DNA from: Haliclona indistincta
Taxonomy: Eukaryota; Porifera; Demospongiae; Haplosclerida; Chalinidae
Direction of reading: 5' to 3'
NCBI GenBank assembly: GCA_964017065.1
Contig: OZ024783.1
Span: 5,277,399 to 5,341,398 of the forward strand
Length of the DNA: 64,000 bases
Within the stretch, counting starts at the first letter, position 1. Every line of letters starts with the position of its first letter. The position numbers were made by a program, and so were the translations under genes. Below are positions 35,702 to 48,245 of the stretch, one piece after another. The notes under the pieces are model-generated. The model was not told where the DNA came from. It saw only the letters and a program-made list of their open reading frames with translations, and ran no database searches.

Positions 35702-38700
35702 ATGGCTAAAGGAAGACAAGACAAAGAGTATGTAATCGCGTTTAAGAGCGGGAACAATGTCATGGCGCAGCAGTTACTTTCCAGCATACCAGAACCAGCT
35801 ACCATCACGACAACGTTCAAGATGAGTGGTTTATACTCTCATGAGATATCATTGGTCTCTCTGCTCCACCTAGCTGCGTACTGGGGCTGGAGAAATATCG
35901 TTAATACGCTAGTATCTGTGTATAAGTGTGCCGCCAACTGCAAGGACGAGGACGGACGCATTCCACTGCATTATGCCGCCCTCAATGGACACCTCGAGGT
36001 GGTAAAATATTTTATTGTTGAACAAAATTGTGATCCTATGGATAAGAACAATGATGGCGTGACACCACTTCACTATGCTTGTTACCATGGTTACCTCAAC
36101 ATTGCTCAGTACCTCATCAGAGAGGAATGCTGTAACCCATCGTGTGAGAACAATGATGGCTATACACCACTTCACTATGCTTGTCGCTATGGTCACCTCA
36201 ACATTGCCCAGTACCTCATCAAAGAGGAACACTGTAACCCATCATGTGAGAACAAGTATGGCTGGACACCACTTCACTATGCTTGTCGCTATGATAACCT
36301 CAACATTGCCCAGTACATCATCAGAGAAGGACACTGTAACCCATCATGTAAGAACAAGTATGGGAATACACCACTTCACTATGCTTGTCGCTATGGTCAC
36401 CTCAACATTGCCCAGTACCTCATCAGAGAGGAACACTGTAACCCTTCATGTGAGGACAATGATGGCTGGACACCACTTCACAATGCTTGTCGCTATGACC
36501 ACGCTCACATTGTACAATATCTGTTATCAACTGGTCGAGTGAATCCACTGGCTGAGAACAAGTATGGCAAAACTGCATTGATCTATGCTAGTGGCAAGTA
36601 TGAAATCATTAAACTATTTGAACCATTCGAAGAGTGCAGGACAGCCTTTCCAGTGCACACATTCACTAAACTGATCCTCACAGGAGACAGTGGAGTTGGC
36701 AAGACTACCATAACTGAACTCATCGTCCGCCTAGCTAGTTCTAAAGCTGTAGAGTGTGTTGCTGATGTTCAACGCTACACTGCAGGGATCGTTCCACACC
36801 ACATCCAGAGTGAGCAGTTGGGCAACTTTGTCGTGTATGACTTTGCTGGACAGCAAGAATACTACTCGAGTCATGACGCCATACTCGAGCAAGTGATGCG
36901 AAGGTCAGCAGCCATGTTTCTCTGTGTGGTATCCCTGAGTGAGAGCAAGGAGAAGATCTGTGAGTCACTCCACTACTGGCTAAGCTTTATCGACAATGCC
37001 TGCAGCACAGCAGAGGGACGATCGCATGTGGTAATTATTGGCAGCCATGCCGATCAGGTCACATCGTCAGTGGAGGAAAAGAGCTCACTGCTGCAGACTA
37101 TCATAGCTACCAGAAGAGTGAGACGCCAGGAGTATGTGAAGTGCATTGCTATGGACTGTCGCAGAGCCAACAATGATGCTTCGCGTAGTTTGATCGCCGC
37201 GCTCACCAACAGCCAGAAAGCCATCACTGCCTGTCTGCCCGTCATCCACTACTATTCTCACATTGTCTATGCGTTCCTTCGTACCCAGCTGAACGTGGTA
37301 GGCTGTACACTGCACGATCTCGTATCTGCAATCGCTAAGGAAAACGATTCTTCTCTCCCTAGCGACCAGTCTGTCCTCACAGAGATCCTCACCACTCTCA
37401 GTGATAAAGGTCTCATCCTCTTTATACGCCATCATCAATCCAGCTGGATCGTAGTGAAGACAGAAGCCTTGTTAAATGAAATCAATGGAGTACTGTTTGC
37501 CCCTGATCACTTCAAGGAGCATCGTGATCTTGCCAGCAACACTGGCATAGTACCAGTCTCTAACCTTCACAAAGTGTTTCCCAACTACAACTCAGAAATG
37601 CTAGTCGGATTTCTCACATCATTGGAATTTTGTCGACCGGTGGACCCATCAGTGTTGCAGTATACTAACCTCCAGACCACACCCTCTCACTCCACAGCTG
37701 ATCTCCTCTTCTTCCCTGGTCTCATTCAGTCAGAGCGACCATACAGCCTCGTCCAGCAGTTTGGAGCACTAGAGTTTGGTTGGTGTTTGAAGTGTATGAA
37801 TCCACACGAGTTCTTGAGCTCTCGTTTTCTTCATCTTCTCTTACTTTCTGTTGCCTATGAGTTCCCTCTAGCTAGTCGATTTAACCCTCGATCAGCTATC
37901 GGTGGTCTCCAGCGCAAGTGTACAATATGGAGGAATGGCATCTTCTGGAGGGACACCAAAAAAACCTGCACTGTGATAGAGCTGCTTGACAACAACCGAT
38001 GTGTGATGGTGGCTATGTCATACACCAGTACAGCAGAGTATGCCAAGCTCCGTGGTTCTCTTATAGCACTAATCCGTCACCTCCTGCACATGCATTCTCC
38101 AGCTCCAGAAATATGTGAGTTCCTCATCTCTCCCAACCTTGTCCGCCAGTACCCCATTGATATCATCCCTGACACTGACCTGTTCGACATGTGTGATGTT
38201 GCTCGATCCATTCTATTTCGCGATCCAGTTGTTCTCAGCCATGGAGATGGGTGTGGTCATCTTGAAACACAATCACTTTCCTTTGAGCCTTACCACCTCC
38301 TTGCTCCTTCTTACGTCTCTCAACTGTTCAATCCTAACATGGCTGACCAGCCAGTTCCTGGTCCTCTCCTCCAGGAGGTAAGGGAGTTCTGTCGTCAACT
38401 CAAAGGGTCACTGAAAATCAGTGAATTAAGAAATCATCTGGACAAGCTGAGTTTGTTCGCTGGCAGCAATCCTCTGGTGAGCAGTGTCACTGTACTGTAT
38501 AGCATGTGATGGTATTAATATTTCTCTGGTGTGTACAGGAGGTAGCTGGGTTGAAGGAGGATGACCTACCTAGTGAGGACATTGCTGCTGCATCTTTCAG
38601 CAAATGTGAGTTATTGAGTGTTAGTCACCATCCACATAGTGAAGTGATGGTTTTGTTTTCTGCGTGTAATTCAGGTAGTCCTGATCTCTCAGTAAAGAAT

Positions 38701-38931
38701 CTTCTCACATCATGTAAGAATGCTACTGACTGGTACATGCTTGGTATACACCTGGACCTCACTCCAAGCCAGCTGAATGACATTCACGTGACCTACCATG
38801 CTCATGGAGTAGAAAGACTTAAGTCTCAGATGTTTGATGTTTGGTTAAAGAGCTCTCCTGATGCATCTTGGACTGACCTGATCACAGCTCTGAGGGCCAT
38901 GGATGAGAACACCATTGCCAGTGAGATCTAA
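35702..38931 (+). CDS. Ankyrin-Roc-COR-Death protein (intact)
   Basis: Two exons (35702-38476 and 38539-38931) give 1055 residues. About eight ankyrin repeats span residues 54-310 (TPLHYACRYGHLNIAQYLI type, several nearly identical). A Roc GTPase follows: P-loop GDSGVGKT at 328-335, DFAGQQEYY at 380, and SHAD at 448 in place of the usual N/TKxD. A COR-like region fills about 500-750, with HFKEHRDLA and NLHKVFPNYNSEMLVGFL. The end (about 974-1055) looks like a Death domain: LSVKNLLTSC, WYMLGIHLDLTPSQL, WTDLITALRAM. There is no kinase. Proteins with this layout, resembling DAPK1 without its kinase, are cytosolic GTP-regulated scaffolds linked to death or immune signalling; that role is inferred. 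The first ATG is used, as in copy 1. Confidence 0.9.
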
Positions 38932-40159
38932 CATGAGAATACAGTACATATGCGACACCAAGCCATCTGACACCACAACATTGTGTTACGAATATCATTT
39001 AAATGTTGGTTACTAGTGCATTTATAAATCTTATTACATTCAGTACTGACTCTCATGCAATGAACTTCTGTGAACTTAGTAAAAAAATTAATAATATTTT
39101 CATGGATCCATCTTCAATCATATGAATAACAAGTATTAAAAACATTTTAACAAAAGTTGCAAGATCTAGAAGCAGTTTAAATTTACTGTTTACTACGAAT
39201 GTGTGAGAATTGGTTGAAAATTGAAAATAAGTTAAGCTAACATATTTTATGATCTAGAAACAGTAGATTGACCAGACATACTATAGTTGCATTACATAAC
39301 ACCTTTGATGATGTCACTAAAGCTTAAGGTAGTGGTAGATTCCTCCCCTCTAACCCTGGTGGGTGTGGTTAACCCCTCGGCCCTGGTGTGTGTTACTCTA
39401 GCTATTCTCGTCAGCCAGCACTCTCTTCAGTAAGGTCTCCAGCTGGCATAACAAAATGTGCCACTCTCCTAACTATCTATGATACTGTGCCATGCTCTCT
39501 CCTCTGCTAACTTGCTCAGTCTCCCTGCTAGCTGTCTGTTGTCAGCCCTACCTTCTGCCACTCCTAGCTTCTTCAAGTACTGCCATAAAGTCTCCACCCC
39601 ATCTTCTGACCACACCTCCTTCCTCTCTCTCGGCTACATCATTGTCAGTCACTAGCTAGTCCAGTGTGTTGAGCTAGCTATCTCATTAGAACCTGCTCTG
39701 CCACACCCTCTGATACCATCCACAAAACAAGAAGATGCAGAAGAAAAACCACTCCCACCTGTACCGGCAAAAAGTATGCAAGTTTATTTTTTGAGTGACA
39801 AGGCCAATGCTAATTCCAGCCTAAAAGGAAGGCACAGCCTGACTTGTTCAGTATTATGTGCAGTTTTTTCAAGTGCCCAATCTGGGGAGCTATAAAGAAC
39901 CTGCTATACGTACACTGCACACGTGCACATGCACTGTAGCACAAGTGATCTTGAAATGGTTCCAAGAACTACACAAGCTTGAAGTCTATAAGCATGCATA
40001 GTACACTGAAATTTATATGCAGTACAATTATAGAATAATGTATTTGTTGGCAGACTGGGCTAGTAAACAACCACTATCTACAAGAGAGACAACTATTTAA
40101 CATTATCTCTGTAACAAGGTACTGCAGAAATCCTCTACTTCCTGTTATGGTTCAGAATA
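38932..40159. other. Intergenic, shared with copy 1 spacer
   Basis: It matches 4440-4525 and 5925-6957 with indels and lacks the 1.4-kb insertion at 4532. No gene is recognised. Confidence 0.5.
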
Positions 40160-40282
40160 GCCTCGTACCCAGGCTCTTAGGCGAAGATTTAATTGTGCGT
40201 GGGTGTTGAAATGCGGGGGTGGCATTATAACACCCACGCATAATTAAATCTCCACCACAGAGCCTGGGCACGAGGTTATTGT
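40160..40282. mobile_element. Small hairpin MITE, fuller copy
   Basis: The ends pair as CCTCGTACCCAGGCTCT and AGAGCCTGGGCACGAGG, followed by AATTGTGCGTGGGTGTT and AACACCCACGCATAATT. It is inserted at the same place as 6958-7070 relative to the fibrinogen gene, so it was present before the cassette duplicated. Confidence 0.75.
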
Positions 40283-40357
40283 AGGTTCAGAACCAATATA
40301 ATTGAGACTGTATGCAATTCAGGACCAGAATAGTCCCGTGAGACTGACCAAGGAAAG

Positions 40358-40777
40358 ATGAATATTTCTTACTTGTTACTTCTCAGCTACTTGCTACAGT
40401 GCAGTGGTGAATTTACTCCTATTGCCTATGGTGGATCATCCCATTCCATGCAGTGCGGTGATAGTGATCCTCTACACGATGTTCAACTGATGTATATTAT
40501 CAAAATGATAGAGCACGAGATAGGTCCTCCAGGATGCAACCATGATAACTTGCCCCGGTCATGTCGTGAAATTCTTCGCTGCTGCAAATCTGCTTCTTCA
40601 GGCTATTACCAGATCCAGGCTGCCAATGGTTCAGAAATGCAGGTCTACTGTGACATGGAGGGGACCAACTGTGGAGGAGAGGGAGGCTGGACGAGGGTAG
40701 CCTATCTCAACATGACTGACCCATCCAGTTTGTGTCCTGATGGACTGCATCCTCCAAACACAGATAATTACGTCTAG
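40358..40777 (+). pseudogene. Truncated fibrinogen-related gene (F4)
   Basis: 139 codons: signal peptide and the first half of the fibrinogen-like N-terminal part (SGYYQIQAANGS, VYCDMEG, GGWTRVAYL), then DPSSLCPDGL and a short foreign tail ending in a stop. The truncation point equals that of F1. Because the frame is clean it could still produce a small secreted peptide. There is no sign that the C-terminal region lies nearby. Confidence 0.75.
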
Positions 40778-41077
40778 TTAATCAATTACTGCGTCCTCCT
40801 TCAAGCCGCTGATGTAGGGATACATGGGACTTTTACATTTGCAAGCATTATTCCATCTTGTTCCTTTATTTTTGCAAGCATCTTGTTCCTTTCCTTTTTC
40901 AAGAGTCATCCCTACACTTTTCAGTTTTTTAATTAGTTGTATCTTATTTCATTTTTAAACTCTGTGAGCAGCTTTCTGGCAGATGTGAACGTGCACAGCC
41001 TCTTGAGAGTAAAGAGTGTAGTTTAAATGTTAAATATCAATGAAAGGTTTAAAATAGTTAAAGAATTTGTGGACGTA

Positions 41078-42935
41078 CAGTGTTCCACACGAAGACGCTT
41101 GAAAACTCATTTTTAGATATTTAGCTCATTTTCTCAAATCTCATTGATCTCATGCACATATGCACATACCATGATGAAGTTCTATCCTTTGGGAGTTGAA
41201 TGCACCATATGGCTTCTTGTCACATGACTGTCACGTGATACAAGATGGCAGTAAAGACACCCACTCAGCAGACAACGTTAGGATCAGGATCTCCAGATTG
41301 GCTGGTAGTTAAGAGCTGCTAAAGCTGCAGCCAAGCACTCACCCCGGATGCACATCTCTGAGTGGCACGAGAAGTCGCGGGCAGCTATACTTTGGGAACA
41401 GGGAGCGTATAACAGCGTTTTCAATATGCCCCAACGTTAGGATCAGGATCTCCAGAGTCTGTGCTAGTTAAGAACCTAGACTTGCTTATTACAAAGGCTA
41501 AACATAGTGCATTTACGACGAACTCACTTGGCGCGTCTCCGTCTTAGCATCGCGACAAACGAAGCTCGGTCTCACAAAATAGCTGCTTTTTGACGGCTAT
41601 CTTGCTGTTTTGTGACGTTTTAATGGACTCCGCCTTTAAAAATGACGACACGACTAATAACAGTAAGGTAGGGCGGGGTAACTTGGAACAAAATTTATGT
41701 TCGCGTAACTGCCGCGAAGAAGGAAATCGCTGGACCTCGGAAATTATGCTCACACAGTAGGTACACTTATAGCCGATCGTGGGCATAAAGAATCTTGGAG
41801 CTACCTTTCGTCTGCTTTGCAACCGAAGCTCGATTGTGAAGTGGACTGAAAATTAGTGGGTGGGGTAACTTGGAACACCATCTCTTTTTGATCTTTCTGG
41901 CCGTTTGCGCAATGAAAGTGAGCGATGATCAAAGAAGGTGAACTCTGGTCACCTCTAGCACCACTGCAAACGTGTGTCCGAAGCTTTTAGTGCCGTTTGG
42001 CAGACAAAATTGAATATTTCCCGCGCGCAATCCGCGCTACATTGCGCGGCTAATTTGAAGACAGATGATTATAGCTAAAAACAATGTTTTCTTCACGAAA
42101 CAAAGAAACAGAACAGTCATAGTTACACAGGACGATCTCCTTCTGGTGTTCTACACTACTGTTAGTACTAGAGTCGCTAAAATTGAAATCCAGGAATTTT
42201 AGAGACGAGTTAGAAATTAGTTAGCCCGATTTTGCTGCTAGTCGGGTCCGTATCCCTCGTCTAAAAACACTGCAAAGAAGAGAGAGGAGCGTTTATATAT
42301 ACAGGTTAGAAAGGACACTCATCTACCTTCTAACTGGACCATACAAAGTTGCTTACTGTTTATCAAAAGTGTCGTCATTCGTTTAGAGGCGGAGCCCATA
42401 AAAACGTCACTAAACAGCAAGATGGCCGTCGAAAAGCAGCTATTTTGTGAGACCGAGCTTCGTTTGTCGCGATGCTAAGACGGAGACGCACCAAGTGAGT
42501 TCGTCGTAAATGCACTATGTCTATGTTTAGCCTTTGTAATAAGCAAGTCTAGGTTCTTAACTAGCACAGACTCTGGAGATCCTGATCCTAACGTTGGGGC
42601 ATATTGAAAACGCTGTTATACGCTCCCTGTTCCCAAAGTATAGCTGCCCGCGACTTCTCGTGCCACTCAGAGATGTGCATCCGGGGTGAGTGCTTGGCTG
42701 CAGCTTTAGCAGCTCTTAACTACCAGCCAATCTGGAGATCCTGATCCTAAATGCTGAGTGGGTGTCTTTACTGCCATCTTGTATCACGTGACAGTCATGT
42801 GACAAGAAGCCATATGGTGCATTCAACTCCCAAAGGATAGAACTTCATCATGGTATGTGCATATGTGCATGAGATCAATGAGATTTGAGAAAATGAGCTA
42901 AAATGAGTTTTCAAGCGTCTTCGTGTGGAACACTG
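41078..42935. mobile_element. Giant foldback element, TA target
   Basis: The ends are CAGTGTTCCACACG and CGTGTGGAACACTG, flanked by TA. The empty site GTGGACGTAGACAGC is present at 7932 and 24101, so the insertion of 1858 bp is exact. The two arms (about 41078-41675 and 42360-42935) are inverted copies of nearly 600 bases with small gaps, leaving a centre of about 680 bases. The arms contain internal repeats of GGATCAGGATCTCCAGA. No transposase is seen. TA duplication suggests mobilisation by a Tc1/mariner- or pogo-type enzyme. Confidence 0.88.
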
Positions 42936-43529
42936 TAGACAGCAAAATATCCTGTCCAGGTATGACTTGACAACATGTAGCCTCGTACCCAGGCCTGCTC
43001 TATTCTGTAATGGATGAAGAAGAGACTGACACTGACAACTCATGATGCTGCAAGCCTAAATAGTAGGAGCACGCCTAGTAGAATCTTAATTGTTGATGTC
43101 TCATGCACAGAGGCTTCTAGTCCTTTAGCAGAAAGCAGAAATTCCTGCAGTTTAAACAGCAGAGATCAGTAGTGCGGCATTATGAGTTATTATTATAATG
43201 AACATTCCCTACTTCCTACTTATAGATGTCTCAACTTTTGAAACTATAGGATTAATTGATTTACGCACCGTTGCAATGATGAGTTGTAAAAGTAAATGCT
43301 ATTATTTTAATGAGCTGTTCGGGTCACATGTGTATTATGGTGAATGTTGTTGACAATGTTGCCTTATTATAGTGTGACAGAGGTGAACAATTATGCATGA
43401 ATGAGCACAATTATTGTGTGAGTGTCAGTCCGCGGGAAAGCTGAGGCTTAGCAGCATGTAACTAGATTGCAACTTGACAATAAATACTGATTAAACATGC
43501 AATGATACTAGTATGCTACCTCACATGAG

Positions 43530-43690
43530 ATGTGTTTCTGGGACCAACCAGGTCAAAGATGAAAAATATAAAGTGGAAGATACGAACAAGAATCAGGAGA
43601 AGACAAAGAACAATCATAATGACACCTGCATCAGCAATACACAATGTATATGTGTGTTTTCTTAGCGTTGTATGCTCTTGACATAAAGTC
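43530..43690 (+). pseudogene. Decayed membrane-family exon 3
   Basis: Degenerate copy of the exon encoding the Lys-rich linker and third membrane span (AAGAATCAGGAGAAGAC, then ATGACACCTGCATCAGC). It is equivalent to 8545-9150 without the hAT insertion. It lies about 0.6 kb upstream of gene E. Confidence 0.5.
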
Positions 43691-44317
43691 AGCTTGACTG
43701 CACTCAGGCTACTAACAAATAGTTTGCAGATGAGCAAGCACAGCAAACTGAGACTAGTTTCTCACAAGAAAATCCATAGAAGTGACCAGGAAGTGACATC
43801 AATATAATTATTTTTATGAACATAGTTGTCCCAACATACTAGAAACATGACTTTTCAGTTCTTATACATGTACTCAGATTTTTATACTCAGATTCTTCTT
43901 ATATTCAGAATTTTCAGTACAGATAGGATTTTTTACTTCTAACTGAGGTAAATTACTAATTCAGTAAAATTGCTCACAAAAATTATCGAGGTGATGAATA
44001 ACACAACACAATCTGATCTTATCTCAATCTCAGCTATAATCTTGCAGCTAGACACTACAGTCTCACTAACAATTACGCACCGGTAGACCACTAAGTAAAC
44101 ATCCCATCTACTACTACTACTCATATTACTCAGTTCTACTACACTGCTTATCTCATCATGCGTGACAAACACTTTAATTACTATTATTGCTGACGCTGTT
44201 TTTAAAATTCATAACTCTAGTTGCTTGGGATCAAACATAACTATAATCAGTAGCTGAAGATCGAGTTGCTGCAAAACAACGGGTAGCTGTGAAGACGTGT
44301 AGATTCTATACGCAGCC
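43691..44317. promoter_or_regulatory. Shared 5' flank of membrane genes
   Basis: Highly conserved with 9160-9781 and 31860-32398, including GAAGATCGAGTTGCT, AACGGGTAGCTGTGAAGACG and TACGCAGC just before the ATG. Since three intact genes keep it, the promoter and 5' UTR are probably here. The conservation may simply reflect recent duplication. Confidence 0.4.
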
Positions 44318-46339
44318 ATGAAAAAAGCCGGCTATGTGTGTTGCTGGACGCTATGGTCGGTATCCTTAGCTCTGCCGGCGTTGCTGTCGTTTTCAGCCAT
44401 CGTTGTTTTGGGTAAGAGCTTAGCTGTAAAGATGGGCGTGGCTCGTTATACTTTGTCTTACAGGGGCCCTAGGAATCAACAACGCTAAGATTGACAATGA
44501 TGAGCGCTACATACGCGCCTACTGCAGCGACGAGGATGATTCTGAGCACGTGTGGCAGTACTGGTTGGCAGGATCTTCAGCCGCAGTCATTCCGTTCTGG
44601 TTGTTTGGATCATTTTCAGTGGTGTTTGGAGGCCTGCTTCTGGGACCAAGCATCGACAGGTAGATCAGATAAACTGGTTGTATGAAAATTTTACTCCTGT
44701 TTGACATGCCCAGTTAGTAACTCTTTGCTATTGATTACCACAGTGACTTCTCTAAAGGTACAGAGCTGGATAACATGAAGCATCCGAGTGGCAGTAAGAG
44801 CAAGAAACAGAAGAAGCCTAAGCCTTTACAAAAAATGACGCTAGGAGCAGCGATAACAGTGTTTATCACCATGGCATTGGTCTCAATCATCCTACTTTTA
44901 TGTAAGTCATAACCAAAATACCCAAAATGCAAATGTGAGGTTCTTTCTTTTTCCTAGTGATATGGTGTGTTGCAATCGCCTACAACAATGCTCGTACTCC
45001 CAATAAAACTGCTGACTTATACATTTTAGTGGATATTCTTCTTGGTATTCTCACACCATTGTTGCTTATCGTGGCTGGCGGTACAGGATCTGTTTTCATA
45101 ATGTACATCACTAGAGGACACATTGATCCCCGTGACATCATCGCTAAATTGTTAGGTGTTAAGTTGGAGAAACCTGAAGGTGATGAAGATGAATGCTGGA
45201 TCATCCATGATGAATTTCATTTCAAGTTGAGTGACCATGACACTGATACAATATCAGAAGTAGCTGATAACGAAAAGATTACCTTCTGTCAATCGATCAG
45301 CACTAGCCCTTCGACATGGGTACTCGCGGCCATAGTCTCCATCAGTTTCTTACTGAGTATGTCGTACTTCATAGATCGGACTGTCATCACATCACAAACT
45401 CTTCAAGACTGGCCTGACCGCAGTGTTGGCGAAGTCGACTGCTTTCTGTCAAACTCATTTCTTTATATCAGTCCAATAGAACAGGTATCTACAGATCGGC
45501 TAAACAACTGTACAGTGTTCTTTGAGCAGTGCCAGAGTAACTGTTCTGCTGATAACTTCCAAAGCTGTGCTCAGGAATGTGCTACCTGTCTCACTCTGTG
45601 TACCAATACTCTACGCTCTGAACTTGAAGTGGTGAGGGTGTGTGACCCTCCTCCAGTAAATGATGATGGTCCCTCATGTCCTGTTAGTAACGCAGCTTGC
45701 ATCACTGCTGCTACCACTGTTGCTCCTCAAAGCAATACCTCATCATGTCCAACAGCGCAAGGAACACAAGGTTCAGGAGAGGTTGGCGTCGAAATAGCTC
45801 CAATCATTGTCACCAACAACACTCAGCGACTCGAGAGATGTGCTGGTCTTCTTGATACCTGCAGTATGCTAGTGTCCATGTGCACAGCTCCTAACTGCAC
45901 TGAACTACAGCAATGCAACAATATGCTACAGGAGTGTCGCAAATCACCATTCATTGTCTGCTTCAGCTTCCTGCAGATTGGTAGCTCTGCCAATGCACTA
46001 CAAGCTCTTGCCGAGTCTTACGCTCTATTCATGTTTGCCGTCAGCTTATTCGGTATCATATTTGGTGCAGTGCGTATTTTGCTGCACATCAAGGAAACCA
46101 GGTTGTGGGGAGTGGGGTTTGTCATAGCAGCAGTTCTTCTTGTAATAATAGGGACACCTGTCCTTATTTTTTCAGGCATTTTCTTCAGAGAGAACTTTAT
46201 CAAGGTGTTGCAGTTTGCACTAGCTCCAGTTTATATATTGTTGATAGGACTCCTTTTTCTTTTTGCTTACTTTGAACATCAGGGAAACTCTCCAGAGGAA
46301 GCTACGATGTCCGATAAGACACAGTCTACAAAAGTGTAA
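44318..46339 (+). CDS. Eight-pass Cys-rich membrane protein E
   Basis: Four exons (44318-44411, 44464-44659, 44744-44901, 44958-46339) give 609 residues. It is closest to gene A over the whole length, including an identical tail ending EEATMSDKTQSTKV. Differences cluster in the stretch after AKLLG (VKLEKPEGDEDECWII) and in the following EVADNEKITFCQ segment, which instead matches B. That is mosaic similarity suggesting gene conversion. The Cys-rich loop keeps NNCTVFFEQC, SCAQECATCL and APNCTELQQC. It sits in the cassette that also holds the complete CDC40, so its position may be ancestral. AATAAA follows near 46680. Function unknown. Confidence 0.85.
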
Positions 46340-47092
46340 TGGACCTTTTCAACAGATATATTAGCTGTGTAAATGTAATAATTAGTTGTTATTCTTGTAA
46401 TCCGTCAGTCTCGTTGCTAGTCAGTCTGCCACCTCTTGTATTTTTGTCATCGAGTGTTGTAAGTCATTATTCCTCTCTCTGTTGTGTCGTGATTTGAGAA
46501 TTAGAATTTTGATACCAGTGAATTTCAGCCCTCACTGTTCAAGTTACTGCATTTGGTGACACCGTGTCTGGACCCTAGTAGCTGCAGTCTGGCAACAGAA
46601 AAGCATCTACAATTATTTTTTCGGTATGCAGTTGCTGCTGTTGAACAACTGATGCTTTTGTGATTTTGGGGCTCATTCAATAAAATAGCATTGTTTTCCA
46701 AAAATTAGCACACGTACGAAGTGCCACTACGGCCTCGGTCATGCTATGACAGTGCTGTTTTACTGCTGATTATGACATTAGCTGATCAGTCATGATTGCA
46801 AATTTGCCAGAAAATTCATAAGCTCTGGAAAGTAGCCATTTTATTGAGAACTGAATACCAATGTTTCACCCTACTAATGGCAACTCATGTGTGTGCATAC
46901 TCTAATCTGAACATGCCTAGGTGCATTTTGAACAGAAGTGCTTTATCTGACCGTGAAAAATGCATAAAACAGAATTTTTATTATGAAGCCAAAGAGATGC
47001 TTCCTGTTATGGTTCAGAACTATTATAAATTGAGACTGTATGCAATTCAGGACCAGAATAGTCCTGTGAGACTGCATGATCATTAAGGAAAG
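46340..47092. other. Spacer between gene E and F5
   Basis: 3' flank of E, then the conserved fibrinogen-gene leader ending AAGGAAAG before the ATG. It is the reference copy for the orphan segments at 11809-12535 and 20171-20715. A long frame here (46796-47086) recurs at 20430 but has no coding support. Confidence 0.5.
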
Positions 47093-48049
47093 ATGAATAT
47101 TTCTTACTTGTTACTTCTCAGCTACTTGCTACAGTACAGTGGTGCATTTACTCCTATTGTCTATGGTGGATCATCCCATTCCATGAAGTGTGGTGATAGT
47201 GATCCTCTACACGATGTTCAACTGATGGATATTATCAAAATGATAGAGCACAAGCTAGCTCCTCCAGGATGCAACCATGATAACTTGCCCCGGTCATGTC
47301 GTGAAATTCTTCGCTGCCGCAAACCTGCTTCTTCAGGCTATTACCAGATCCTGGCTGCCAATGGCTCAGCTGTGCAGGTCTACTGTGACATGGAGGGGAC
47401 CAACTGTGGAGGAGAGGGAGGCTGGACGAGAGTAGCCTATCTCAACATGACTGACCCATCCAGTTTGTGCCCTGCTGGCTTCAGAATAGAGACAGCTAAC
47501 AATGTGAGGTTCTGCATCAGAGACATGCACTAACGGCCATGGATGTCGTTCAATGACAATACAACAACTTGGATTAAACTACACTCATGTATGTGGATAT
47601 GCACGAGGGTACCAGTCGGGATCAACAGATGGGTTTGGTAATTATGGCATTATTGAGGGCATCTCCATAAAGGCTGGTACTACTCACGTATGGGCATATG
47701 CTTCTGGAGTCCAAGAAGCAGAGCGGAATCCATATGACTATAGCTGTCCATGCAACATAAACAATACCTTCACCACACCACTATCAGTAGGCAATGACTA
47801 CTACTGCGAGTCTGGCATACTAAAATTAATAATGAGCTTGGAGACCCCTACTGGTTCACAGACGACCCACTCTGGGACGGTAAGCAGTGCGGAGAGTCAG
47901 AGGAACCTTGCTGTATCCACAACGGAATGCCCTGGTTTAATAAAACACTACCCCTGACCACAGCCACTATCAATGCAGAACTATGTGTGAATGAAGACAA
48001 CACAAATGAGAACATTGGAGTAGATAGATTTGTGCTCTTTGTCAAATAA
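47093..48049 (+). pseudogene. Frameshifted fibrinogen-related gene (F5)
   Basis: Full length relative to F2, but with a 4-bp insertion at about 47525 (GACATGCACTAACGG against GACACTAACGG) and a net 5-bp insertion near 47825 that together restore the final frame. Everything between, including NDYYCESG, is read in another frame. The signal peptide is intact except for one Cys-to-Tyr change. Assembly or allele error is possible, since the two indels compensate exactly. Otherwise it is a recent pseudogene. It lies convergent to CDC40, 196 bp from its stop. Confidence 0.78.
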
Positions 48050-48245
48050 ATCTTAAGCCCAATAATTGTTCAGCTGCATGCATGAACTGAACTGAGTAAC
48101 TTTTATTGCATACATGCACGTAGTGATATATTTTGTCAACTTGTGATTTTAGAAATTCTCTTATGTTTTGGATAATTTTGAGCCAAGTGTACGCTGTTAT
48201 CAAAATACAAGTATTATTGGTGGAGTAGTTGTTATGAAGAGCTAG

